From assembly GCF_000971335.1 (NCBI RefSeq), contig NZ_JZJL01000043.1, positions 1-44,213 on the forward strand: DNA of 44,213 bases. Reading direction: 5' to 3'. Below, one piece after another: positions 36,621-44,207 of this stretch. The stretch is from Chromobacterium vaccinii. Its GTDB lineage: Bacteria > Pseudomonadota > Gammaproteobacteria > Burkholderiales > Chromobacteriaceae. A model generated the notes under the pieces. It did not search any database, was not told the DNA's origin, and was given only the letters and a program-made list of their open reading frames with translations. Positions within the stretch are counted from its first letter, which is position 1. Every line of letters starts with the position of its first letter. Both the position numbers and the translations under genes were made by a program.

Positions 36621-37139
36621 GTTCTAACTCCATGCATTTCGAGATGACTTGAGCATTGAATAGCTGTAAACAATTAAATGCAATTCAAAGTTTCGAATCG
36701 ACTATCGGTTTTTTCGCAAACCCCTCGCCAAGCTGCTGAATACACTGCCGCCATCCCCGCCGATCAACCCGAAACCATGACCGCCATCGATATGGACGCC
36801 GGGCCGCTTTCATCGAAACAGGCGCTCAGCGGCCATTGCCGCCCTCGCCTCCGACACGCCTCCCCGACCGACAAAGAGCGGCAAGCTTCCCCCGCATCGA
36901 CAATCCACTAAAAGGCGTGCCAGCGAGAACATATTCAATTTGGAATATCCATACATAACCGAACACCGTCCCAACCGGTATTTTTATAAGAAATTCACAT
37001 TGAGGAATATTGCACGCATTACCTGACTATTTAAAAGATTCGAGAATTTAAATGTGCGAATCGAATTAATACAACATGACAATGTCACAAGCCAGCCATC
37101 ATAGCCCTGTCGATTTTCGGCAAACCTACGGGAGATGTG
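36621..37139. other. 519-bp divergent intergenic region ahead of the biosynthetic operon
   Basis: Contains no credible gene. One 77-codon plus-strand frame (36678-36911) lacks a ribosome-binding site and any family resemblance. The outer parts (36621-36720 and 36915-37139) are AT-rich, while the middle is GC-rich. The word CGAATCGA occurs at 36694-36701, near the MFS gene, and again at 37057-37064, near the operon; the second copy is the right arm of an inverted repeat listed separately. Promoters must lie here for both directions, but I could not pick a clear -35/-10 pair. Confidence 0.6.
37037..37062. promoter_or_regulatory. Inverted repeat upstream of the biosynthetic operon
   Basis: GATTCG (37037-37042), 14-bp AT-rich spacer, CGAATC (37057-37062). 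The dyad, 78 bp ahead of the first start codon, has the size of a dimeric regulator site. The neighbouring LysR protein is the obvious candidate to bind it, but the classical T-N11-A core is not conspicuous. Confidence 0.45.
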
Positions 37140-37754
37140 ATGAAGATCCGAGTTGCAAAGCACGGAACTGCTTTATGGAATCTTGCCGCAAGCGCCGTGC
37201 AGAAAAAGTATCAGTGCGCCTATGAAGCGCAAGTTGAGCCGAATCCTGAAAATTTCGTTGTCGCAATAGACAATGACCAGAATATCCTGGCTTGCGCGGG
37301 AATTACATTCGCCGAACGCGCGCCATTATTTTCAGAACAGTATCTGGAAAAACCAATTGAACTGCTGACCCGGGAAACATGGCAGCGCGAATATTATCGT
37401 AGCGACATTGCTGAAATAGGCAATCTGATTTCAAACGATAAAAACGCCTCGGTCAGCATCATCAAACTGGTGCCGCTATTGGCATGGTGCATGGGCGCCA
37501 AGGCGCTGCTCTGCACCATCACGCCCAAGGTGGCGGGCCTGCTGAAAGCCTGCGACATCGAATTCGAACCACTCTGCGAAGCCGATCCATCCAAAGTGGC
37601 CGGCGGCGCGCGGGCCTGGGGCAGCTACTACGAAAGCCGCCCGATCACCGGCCTGATCCACGTCGCCAACCATCGCGCGCTGTTCCACAGCCTGACCACA
37701 TCGATGGATTTCATCCGCAGCAACCACACAAGCCAACTGGAGACCATGTCGTGA
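37140..37754 (+). CDS. Thermostable-hemolysin family protein (GNAT-like)
   Basis: 204-residue protein of the Vibrio delta-VPH thermostable hemolysin family (Pfam T_hemolysin). Recognisable family segments are LFSEQYLEKPIELL, IAEIGNLISNDKNASV, ADPSKVAGGARAWGSYYESRP and a closing Thr-Gly-Leu-Ile-His strand. The family belongs to the GNAT/acyltransferase-like fold group, so the hemolysin name may describe an indirect effect. There is no signal peptide. The start at 37140 has GGAG 5 nt upstream; the frame also has a GTG one codon earlier. Its first ~340 bp are clearly more AT-rich than the rest of the operon. The following ligase start (GTG) overlaps its stop. Inference: it transfers an acyl group activated by the ligase, or otherwise modifies the product. 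Confidence 0.85.
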   Translation: MKIRVAKHGTALWNLAASAVQKKYQCAYEAQVEPNPENFVVAIDNDQNILACAGITFAERAPLFSEQYLEKPIELLTRETWQREYYRSDIAEIGNLISNDKNASVSIIKLVPLLAWCMGAKALLCTITPKVAGLLKACDIEFEPLCEADPSKVAGGARAWGSYYESRPITGLIHVANHRALFHSLTTSMDFIRSNHTSQLETMS

Positions 37755-39337
37755 GCCTGAGCCGTCAGCTGCACCAACAATTGCTGCGCCAGCCGGAACA
37801 GACCGCCTGCGTCGATCACGACGCCGACGGCGGCGTCCGCCGCAGCCTCAGCCGCCGCGAGCTGGCCGATGCCGCCCACTCCCTGGCCGCGCGCCTGCAG
37901 GCGGAATTGCCGGCCGGCCGCGCGGAATCGCGCCCAGTCGTCGGCATCGTCATCCGCAACAGCATCGACTGGCTGATCGCCGACCTGGCCTGCCTGTTCG
38001 CCAATCTCACCAGCCTGCCCCTGCCCCAGGCCTTCACCCGCGCCCAGGCCGAGCATCTGGCCGCCAAGTGCGACTTCTTCCTGGTGGACGAAACCGGCGA
38101 AGCCATCCTGGAACAGCGCTGGGGGCTGCGCCCCGCCGCCGGACGCAAGCTGCGCGCGGACCTGTCGGCGCCGACGCCCGGCGCCGCCGTCGAAACGCAG
38201 CCCTCTCCGCCGGACGGCGGCTGGATCTGCAAGATCATCCACACCTCCGGCACCACCAGCCGCCCCAAGGGCGTCTGCCTGTCCGAAAACGCCATCGCCG
38301 CCACGCTGGCCAGCCTCGGCGAAGCGCTGCCGGCCGAGTGCCATCGGCGCTATCTGTCGCTGGTGCCGCTGAGCCTGTTGCTGGAGCAGATCACCGCCGC
38401 CTATCTGCCGCTGCTGTCCGGCGGCGCGGTCCACTTCCTGCCGCAGAGCGTGCCATTGCTGGGCGAGCCCGGCGGCAACGCCGACAAGATGATCGACTGG
38501 CTGCTCCAGGCCCGCCCCAGCGCCTGCACCGTGCCGCCGGTGGTGGTCAACCGCCTGCTGGCGCGGCTGGAGCAGGGAGACGCCGCACTGGCCGGCTACC
38601 TGGCCGCCGGCGACGCGCCGCACATCACCTGCGGCGGCGCGGCGGTCAGCGTCGACGTGCTGGCCAAGCTGTCCGCCTTCGGCGTGGAGGTGTTCCAGGG
38701 CTATGGCCTCAGCGAAAACGCCTCGGTGGTCAGCGTCAACACCCGCACGGCCAACCGCGCCGGCAGCGTCGGCCGTCCGCTGCCCCACGTCCAGGCGCGC
38801 ATCGCCGCGGACGGCGGCATCCAGATCCGCAGCGCCTCGCTGTTCAGCCACTACTCCGGCGAAGACCCGAGCGCCTGCGCGAAAACCGCCGACGGCTGGC
38901 TGGACACCGGCGATCTGGGCGAACTGGACGCCGACGGCTACCTGTTCATCAGCGGCCGCAAGAAGAACGTGATCTGCCTGCCCAACGGCCGCAACGTCAG
39001 CCCGGAGCAGGTGGAGCTGGAGTTGCGCCAGCTGGAGGGCATCCACGACGCCGTCGTCTTCCTTGACGAGGAGGACGGGCTGGTCGCCCTGCTGCACACC
39101 GCCGAGGCGCGCGAAGCCGCGCCCTGGCTGAGCTGGATGGCGGACAACCTGTCCGACATCGAGCGCCCCGCCCGGCTGTGGCTGCTGCCCCGCGGCAGCG
39201 AGCTGCTAAGCCGGCTTTACACCGTCACCGGCCGCCCCCAGCGCGGAGACATCGCCCAGGCTTACGCCGCCCGCCGCGGCGCCCCTTCATCCAACGAGGA
39301 AAACCACAATGAACATGGCCGTCTTGTCGCAGTCTGA
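37751..39337 (+). CDS. AMP-forming acyl ligase (ANL superfamily)
   Basis: 528-residue adenylate-forming enzyme starting with GTG at 37751, which overlaps the previous stop (GTGA) and has GGAG 8 nt upstream. Core motifs: A3 IIHTSGTTSRPKG (162-174), A5 GYGLSEN (317-323), A7 LDTGDLGELD (TGD 386-388) and hinge GRKKN. In the C-terminal subdomain the A10 position normally occupied by the catalytic lysine (GK) reads TVTGRPQR, placing R495 there. It should adenylate a carboxylic acid, but a standard second thioesterification or adenylation step may be altered. No acyl-carrier protein is encoded nearby, so CoA or a direct acyl acceptor is likely. The end overlaps the next gene by 29 bp. Confidence 0.9.
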   Translation: MSLSRQLHQQLLRQPEQTACVDHDADGGVRRSLSRRELADAAHSLAARLQAELPAGRAESRPVVGIVIRNSIDWLIADLACLFANLTSLPLPQAFTRAQAEHLAAKCDFFLVDETGEAILEQRWGLRPAAGRKLRADLSAPTPGAAVETQPSPPDGGWICKIIHTSGTTSRPKGVCLSENAIAATLASLGEALPAECHRRYLSLVPLSLLLEQITAAYLPLLSGGAVHFLPQSVPLLGEPGGNADKMIDWLLQARPSACTVPPVVVNRLLARLEQGDAALAGYLAAGDAPHITCGGAAVSVDVLAKLSAFGVEVFQGYGLSENASVVSVNTRTANRAGSVGRPLPHVQARIAADGGIQIRSASLFSHYSGEDPSACAKTADGWLDTGDLGELDADGYLFISGRKKNVICLPNGRNVSPEQVELELRQLEGIHDAVVFLDEEDGLVALLHTAEAREAAPWLSWMADNLSDIERPARLWLLPRGSELLSRLYTVTGRPQRGDIAQAYAARRGAPSSNEENHNEHGRLVAV

Positions 39338-40193
39338 AACCACCGTCAAACGCCTGGCCGCCGCCGACATGCGCGGCCTGGACACCGAAGAGCTGCTGTC
39401 CGAGCTGGCCGAAACCGGCGTGCTGCTGTTCCGCCACGGCGCGGAAACCGTCGACGAGTTCTGCGATTTCGTCAAACGCCACAGCTCGCGGCTGAGCCTG
39501 GACCCGGCCCGGGCCATGGAGGGCGGCGCCGCCCAGCTGGTGGACGCCGGCACCGACGCCGTCGGCCTGCACTGCGAGAACGGCAACTCGCCGTTCTGGC
39601 CGGACCTGACCTGGTTCTACTGCAAGGAAGCGCCGCGCAAGGGCTCGCAGACCACGGTGTGCGACGGCGCGGTGGTGCTGGAACAACTGTCGCCCCGCGC
39701 CCGCGACTTCTTCCTGCAGAACGAGATCCGCTATTCGCGCAACGTTCAGGCCGACAAATGGAAGCGGCTGGCGATGCACTACACCTCGGGCGTCAGCCAC
39801 CCGGACGAGGTGAGCTTCGAGCACTTGCAGCGCATCATCGGCGACGATCCGAACACCCAGATCACCTACAACCCGGCGGACGAATCCATAGGCTACGACT
39901 TCACCGTGTCGGCGGTCCTGGTCTCGGCCATCAGCCGCCAGCCGGCCTTCGCCAACAGCATCCTCGGCCCCTCGTACAACTACGAGAAGCCGCGCATCAC
40001 CGTGGCGGCCAGCGGCCTGCCGATTCCGGCCTCGATGATGGACGAGATCATCCGCGTCAGCGACGCCGCCACCATCCCGGTCAACTGGGACGACAACGAC
40101 TTCGTGATGATAGACAACCGCCGCGTGATGCATGGCCGGCGCGCCATCATCGACACCCGGCGCAAGATCTTCAACGCCCTCAGCTATCTGTAA
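39309..40193 (+). CDS. TauD/clavaminate-synthase-like Fe(II)/2-oxoglutarate oxygenase
   Basis: 294-residue oxygenase. The iron triad is seen as H88-x-E90 (GLHCENGNSPFWPDLTWFYC) and H275 (DNRRVMHGRR), with a following arginine cluster at about 278-287 for 2-oxoglutarate. The use of HxE rather than HxD places it with the clavaminate synthase-like branch, which often acts on amino-acid-derived natural products (hydroxylation, desaturation or cyclisation). GAGGA 8 nt upstream supports ATG 39309, inside the end of the ligase gene. It is third in the operon, with the aminotransferase-like gene 10 bp downstream. The substrate is not predictable. Confidence 0.9.
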   Translation: MNMAVLSQSETTVKRLAAADMRGLDTEELLSELAETGVLLFRHGAETVDEFCDFVKRHSSRLSLDPARAMEGGAAQLVDAGTDAVGLHCENGNSPFWPDLTWFYCKEAPRKGSQTTVCDGAVVLEQLSPRARDFFLQNEIRYSRNVQADKWKRLAMHYTSGVSHPDEVSFEHLQRIIGDDPNTQITYNPADESIGYDFTVSAVLVSAISRQPAFANSILGPSYNYEKPRITVAASGLPIPASMMDEIIRVSDAATIPVNWDDNDFVMIDNRRVMHGRRAIIDTRRKIFNALSYL

Positions 40194-40203
40194 GGAGAAC
40201 GCC

Positions 40204-41349
40204 ATGACAGCACGCGACGCCCTGCCCGCCGTACTTGGGCAGATACTGAGCGCGGAGGGAGCGATCCTGACCGACGCCGGCGGCCGCCGCATCACCGACC
40301 TGGCCAGCGGCGGCCTGGGCTTCGGCCTGCCGGACATCATCGGCAAGGTCCGCGAACAGGCCGCCGTGATGGGCCTGTCCAACCGGGTGATGATGTCCGC
40401 GCCGCTGCTCACGCTATGCCGCGAACTGGCCGGCATGCTGCCGCCCGCATTGTCCAACGCCTATGTCTGCAGCTCCGGCGACGAAGCCTTCGAAGGCGCG
40501 CTGAAGCTGTGCAAGGGCCTGCGGCCGCAGCTGCGGCGGCTGGCCCACATCCGCGGCAGCGAATTCGGCTCGCTCAGTTACGGCCGCTGCCTGGAGGAGC
40601 CGGAAGGCTACGGCCAGCTGCGCCGCTTCCTCGGGCTGGAGACGCTGACGGTGGAGCGCGACGGCGCGCTGCCCTCCATCGCCGAGCTGTCCCAGTGCTA
40701 TGCGCTGTGCTACTCGCCGCTGGTCCGCCAGAGCGACGGCTCGCTGGCCGCCCTGCCGCCGGAGCGCCTGCTCGCCATCGCGGCGCTGGCCCGCTCCGCC
40801 GGCGTGCCCCTGGTCTGCCAGGCCAGCGAAACATGCCTGGGCGCCGCCGGAACGATGTTCGGCCACGAACTCTCCGGCGTGGTGCCCGACATCCTGGTGC
40901 TGGGCGGCGCATTGGGCGGCGGCGCGGTGCCGATAGGCTGCTATTTCACCTCGGCCGAGCGCGCCTACCAAGTGTACGGCTGCAGCTCCCCCGCCAAGCA
41001 CGGCAGCACCACCGGCGGCAATCCGCTGTCCTGCACCGCCGCGCTGGCGGCGCTGGAGCACGCCGCGCGGCAGAAGGCGCCGGAGCGCTTCCAGGCGCTG
41101 GGCAAACAGATCGCCGGCGCGCTGCCGGAGTACGTGTCCGGCGTGGTAGGCGGCATCGCCAACCTGCGCCTGCCGGACGGACTGGACGCCGCCGGACTGC
41201 CCGGCCGGCTGCTGGCCGCCGGCGTGCTGACCCGCCCACCCCGCGGCCGCACGCTCACCCTGCACCCCTCGGCCGCCACCCGCCCCCAGGCGCTGGACGC
41301 CGCTCTCGACATCATCAGGAGGACATTCGATGACCACCGCCGCCATTGA
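40204..41349 (+). CDS. Class III aminotransferase homologue without catalytic lysine
   Basis: 381-residue fold-type I PLP-enzyme relative. Alignment by eye with its neighbour (41330-42658) shows the usual D-E-x-Q motif as Q206-A-S-E (VCQASETCLGAAGTMF), and the PLP lysine replaced by G235 (PDILVLGGALGGG instead of PDILILSKGL). The Y/F-HG loop is also lost. In contrast the cross-subunit phosphate loop is canonical: HGSTTGGNPLSC, with the Thr that reaches into the partner's active site in this family. GGAGAACGCC precedes ATG 40204. It therefore cannot form a normal internal aldimine but is well preserved, so it is likely a structural or regulatory half of a heterodimer with the next gene product, which it overlaps by 20 bp. 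A pseudogene is unlikely, as the frame is intact. Confidence 0.88.
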   Translation: MTARDALPAVLGQILSAEGAILTDAGGRRITDLASGGLGFGLPDIIGKVREQAAVMGLSNRVMMSAPLLTLCRELAGMLPPALSNAYVCSSGDEAFEGALKLCKGLRPQLRRLAHIRGSEFGSLSYGRCLEEPEGYGQLRRFLGLETLTVERDGALPSIAELSQCYALCYSPLVRQSDGSLAALPPERLLAIAALARSAGVPLVCQASETCLGAAGTMFGHELSGVVPDILVLGGALGGGAVPIGCYFTSAERAYQVYGCSSPAKHGSTTGGNPLSCTAALAALEHAARQKAPERFQALGKQIAGALPEYVSGVVGGIANLRLPDGLDAAGLPGRLLAAGVLTRPPRGRTLTLHPSAATRPQALDAALDIIRRTFDDHRRH

Positions 41350-42658
41350 CCGCCGGCAATTGCTGGACGACTGCGAAAAACACTGGGGCGCGTCCGCCGC
41401 CAAGCTGTACCGGATCGCCGGCAGCCAGGTGGAGGCGGAAGCCTCCGGCTGCGAAGTGCGCGACCATACCGGCCGCCGCTACCTGGACTTCGCCTGCAGC
41501 TACGGCGTCTTCATCGTCGGCCACCGCCACCCGGCCGTGCAGCGCCGCGTCGACGCGCAACTGGCGCAGCTGGCCTGGACGCCGCGCGGCGCGGCCCACC
41601 CGGTCCAGCAGGAGCTGACCGAGCGCCTGAAAGCGCTGGCGCCCGGCGACTGGGGCGACGTCCGCTACATGCTGTCCGGCGCCGAGGCGGTGGAGCATTC
41701 GCTGCGCTACGCGCTGGCCGCCAACGCGCCGCGCCGGCGCATCGTCATCACCGCCGGCGCCTATCACGGCAAGACGCTGGCGGCGATGAGCATACTCGGC
41801 CAGCGCCAGCACGAGGCCAGCTTCGGCAAGCTGTCGGCCGACGTGGTCATCGTGCCCTACGGCGACATGGCCGCGATGCGCGAGGCCGTCGGCGACGGCG
41901 CCTGCGCCGTCTACCTGGAGCCGATACTGGGCGGCGCCCACCTGCGCATGCCGCCGCTGGGCTATATGGAGGACATCCGCGCGCTGTGCGACCGCACCGG
42001 CACCCTGCTGGTGGCCGACGAGATCCAGACCGCCTTCGGCCGCTGCGGCAAGATGTTCGCGGTGGAATACGCCAACATCGAGCCCGACATCCTGATCCTG
42101 TCCAAGGGACTGACCGGCGGCTACGCGTCCATCGCCTGCGCGATGTACCGCAAGCAAACGCTGGAGCGGCTGCCCGCCCCGGCGGACGACCACGACAGCT
42201 GCGGCGGCCACCCCTTCGCCTGCGCCGCCGCGCTGGCCGCGCTGGACGTGATCGAGGAGGAAAACCTGCTGCAGGCGTCGGTGGAGCGCGGCCAGCAGCT
42301 GCGCCAGGGCCTGATGCAGCTGGCCCGCCGCTTTCCGGACATCATAGAAGACGTGCCCGGCATCGGACTGATGACCGGCCTGCGGCTGAAGGGCGCGGTG
42401 TACGAATCGCTGCTGTCGATGGAGCTGGGCAAGCGCAACGTGCACACCGGCCATTCGATGAACGAGCGCGCCGAGCGCCCGGTGCTGCGCTACTACCCGC
42501 CGCTGAGCGTCAGAGCCGACACCATAGACGAGGCGCTGAAGCGCACCCGCGAGGCGCTGGAGGCCGTGGCCGCGCTGCCGGCGTGGAAAATCTCGGTGAT
42601 GCGCCGCGTCACCCGCTCCATGTACCGCCTGCCCAACGCGCTGCTGCGCAAGATGTGA
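41330..42658 (+). CDS. Class III PLP-dependent aminotransferase
   Basis: 442-residue aminotransferase with catalytic residues present: D230 (LLVADEIQTAFGR) binding the PLP ring nitrogen and K259 (PDILILSKGLTGG) forming the Schiff base, plus GAEA and AYHGKT phosphate/ring loops. Unusually, the cross-subunit loop that normally reads H-G-S-T-x-G-G-N-P is HDSCGGHP, with Ser in place of Thr and His for Asn. The preceding gene product has the opposite pattern. A C-terminal basic extension (WKISVMRRVTRSMYRLPNALLRKM) goes beyond the usual end. AGGAGG precedes ATG 41330, within the upstream gene. Likely role: amination of an aldehyde or keto intermediate, probably as a heterodimer. Confidence 0.9.
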   Translation: MTTAAIDRRQLLDDCEKHWGASAAKLYRIAGSQVEAEASGCEVRDHTGRRYLDFACSYGVFIVGHRHPAVQRRVDAQLAQLAWTPRGAAHPVQQELTERLKALAPGDWGDVRYMLSGAEAVEHSLRYALAANAPRRRIVITAGAYHGKTLAAMSILGQRQHEASFGKLSADVVIVPYGDMAAMREAVGDGACAVYLEPILGGAHLRMPPLGYMEDIRALCDRTGTLLVADEIQTAFGRCGKMFAVEYANIEPDILILSKGLTGGYASIACAMYRKQTLERLPAPADDHDSCGGHPFACAAALAALDVIEEENLLQASVERGQQLRQGLMQLARRFPDIIEDVPGIGLMTGLRLKGAVYESLLSMELGKRNVHTGHSMNERAERPVLRYYPPLSVRADTIDEALKRTREALEAVAALPAWKISVMRRVTRSMYRLPNALLRKM

Positions 42659-42666
42659 GGATGCCC

Positions 42667-44067
42667 ATGCACGATATCGACGCCCTGAGCCTGCGGGAGA
42701 TGGCGGACCTGCAGCGGCGCGGCCGCCTGGCCAGCCGCGACCTGGCCGAGCACTACCTGGCGCGCATCGCCGAGCGCAACCCGCGGCTGAACGCCATCGT
42801 CGAGCAGACGCCGCCCGAGCGCCTGCTGGCCGAGGCCGAGGCCGCCGACGCCGCGCTGCGGCGCGGCCGCCTCCTGGGGCCGCTGCACGGCGTGCCGCTG
42901 AGCCTGAAGGACGCCTGCCACGTCCGCGGCTTCCACCCCAGCCGCGGCGTGCGCGAGCTCCACGGCGCGGCCAGCGGAGCCAACGCCACCGTGGTCCAGC
43001 GATTGTTCGACGCCGGCGCCGTCGCGCTCGGCCTCAGCAATGTGCCGGAAATGTGCATGGCCTTCGACACCGACAACCTGCTCTACGGCCGCACGCTCAA
43101 TCCGCACGATCCCGAGCGCTCCGCCGGCGGCAGCAGCGGCGGCGAGGCCTCGGCCATCGCCGCCGGCATGAGCCCCGGCGGGCTGGCGTCCGACGCCTGC
43201 GGCAGCGTGCGCGTGCCCGCCCACTTCAACGGCGTGTGCGGGCTGAAGCTGACGCAATGGCGCGCGCCGCTGACCGGCCAGTTCCCGCACGACCGCTCCG
43301 GCCTGTTCCACCTCAGCTCCTCGTTCGCGGTGATGGGGCGCGGCGTCGACGACATCGCGCTGCTGGGGGAGCTGATCAGCGGCCCGGACGGGCAGGACCC
43401 GGACACCGTGCCCGCGCCGTTCCGCGACTACCGCGAGCAGCCGCTGTCCTCGCTGCGCATCGGTATCTGGCAGGAAAACATGGGGCCCGCCCGCCCCTCC
43501 CCGGCCACCGGCGCGCTGCTGCGGCATGCGGCGGCGCTGCTGGACGGCGCCGCCGCGTCGGTGACGGAAGTCGTCCCGCCGATGGTGGACGAGGCTTTCG
43601 ATGTTTTATGGAAAGTGCTGGTGCTGGGCGGCGACGGCGGCCGCGGCTGGACGCAGTTGTTCAGCCGGATGGGGAAGGAAACCTTCTCGGCGCCCATCGC
43701 CCAGTTGCTGGAGTGGAGCGCCGAACTGGAAATGAGCGTGGACGAGCTGCGCGCGGCGCTGGTGACGCGGGACACGGTCCGCCACCGGCTGGCCATGATG
43801 TTCCGCGACATCGACGTGCTGATCTGCCCGGTCTATCCGGACGTCGCCTTCCGTCACGGCGAATCGCTGCGCGAACCGGGCGCCTACCGCTACGTGTTCC
43901 CGTTCAGCCTCACAGGCTCGCCGGCCGCGGTGATTCCGGCCGGCCGCTGCCCGGATAGCGGCATGCCGATCGGGCTGCAACTGGTGGGCCGCCATTGGGA
44001 CGAACACCAGCTGCTGGCCGCGGCCGCGCACCTGGAGCGATTGCTGCCGGCCTGGCATCCGGTTTAG
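42667..44067 (+). CDS. Amidase-signature family hydrolase
   Basis: 466-residue serine hydrolase with the Ser-cisSer-Lys triad: K81 (PLSLKDAC), S156 (SAGGSSGGEASAIAAG) and nucleophile S180 (DACGSVRVP). The 24-residue spacing between the two serines equals that in the family (FAAH 217/241). The usual GGS before Arg reads CGS. ATG 42667 is chosen because GAGG (42657-42660) lies 6 nt upstream; the alternative ATG 42661 would directly abut the Shine-Dalgarno. It is the last gene of the operon. It may hydrolyse or form an amide in the final product, remove a protecting acyl group, or give self-protection. No signal peptide. Confidence 0.93.
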   Translation: MHDIDALSLREMADLQRRGRLASRDLAEHYLARIAERNPRLNAIVEQTPPERLLAEAEAADAALRRGRLLGPLHGVPLSLKDACHVRGFHPSRGVRELHGAASGANATVVQRLFDAGAVALGLSNVPEMCMAFDTDNLLYGRTLNPHDPERSAGGSSGGEASAIAAGMSPGGLASDACGSVRVPAHFNGVCGLKLTQWRAPLTGQFPHDRSGLFHLSSSFAVMGRGVDDIALLGELISGPDGQDPDTVPAPFRDYREQPLSSLRIGIWQENMGPARPSPATGALLRHAAALLDGAAASVTEVVPPMVDEAFDVLWKVLVLGGDGGRGWTQLFSRMGKETFSAPIAQLLEWSAELEMSVDELRAALVTRDTVRHRLAMMFRDIDVLICPVYPDVAFRHGESLREPGAYRYVFPFSLTGSPAAVIPAGRCPDSGMPIGLQLVGRHWDEHQLLAAAAHLERLLPAWHPV

Positions 44068-44094
44068 GCAAATCATTCCCGACAATAAAACAAC

Positions 44095-44150
44095 GGGCCC
44101 ATTTTGAATTCCAGATCCAATATCCGGCGATTCAAAATGGGCCCTGTTTA
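44095..44150 (+). terminator. Terminator hairpin after the biosynthetic operon
   Basis: A perfect 15-bp inverted repeat (44095-44109 with 44130-44144) with a 20-nt loop lies 27 nt past the amidase stop and is followed by TGTTTATATTT. The loop is longer than usual for a terminator, but the T-rich tail fits. Confidence 0.75.
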
Positions 44151-44179
44151 TATTTGGGCAAAAAAGCGGGCAATAAAGA

Positions 44180-44207
44180 AAGGGCTTAGTCTCGCGACTA
44201 AGCCCTT
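44180..44207. terminator. Second hairpin at the right edge
   Basis: A perfect 12-bp stem (44180-44191 with 44196-44207) closes a TCGC tetraloop. On the minus strand it is followed by TTCTTTATTG, so it probably ends a minus-strand gene beyond the window. It could also back up the first terminator. Confidence 0.7.

Noticed and set aside
36678-36911. 77-codon frame in the divergent intergenic region
   Set aside because: No ribosome-binding site, no family resemblance, unusual composition; kept as non-coding regulatory DNA.
37021-37036. ACCTGACT sequence resembling half of a CviR-type lux box
   Set aside because: Only the left half resembles such a box; no matching right half at the proper spacing.
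44095-44144. Inverted repeat as an insertion-sequence end or att site
   Set aside because: It forms a closed hairpin after a stop codon with a T-rich tail, and no transposase or integrase is nearby.
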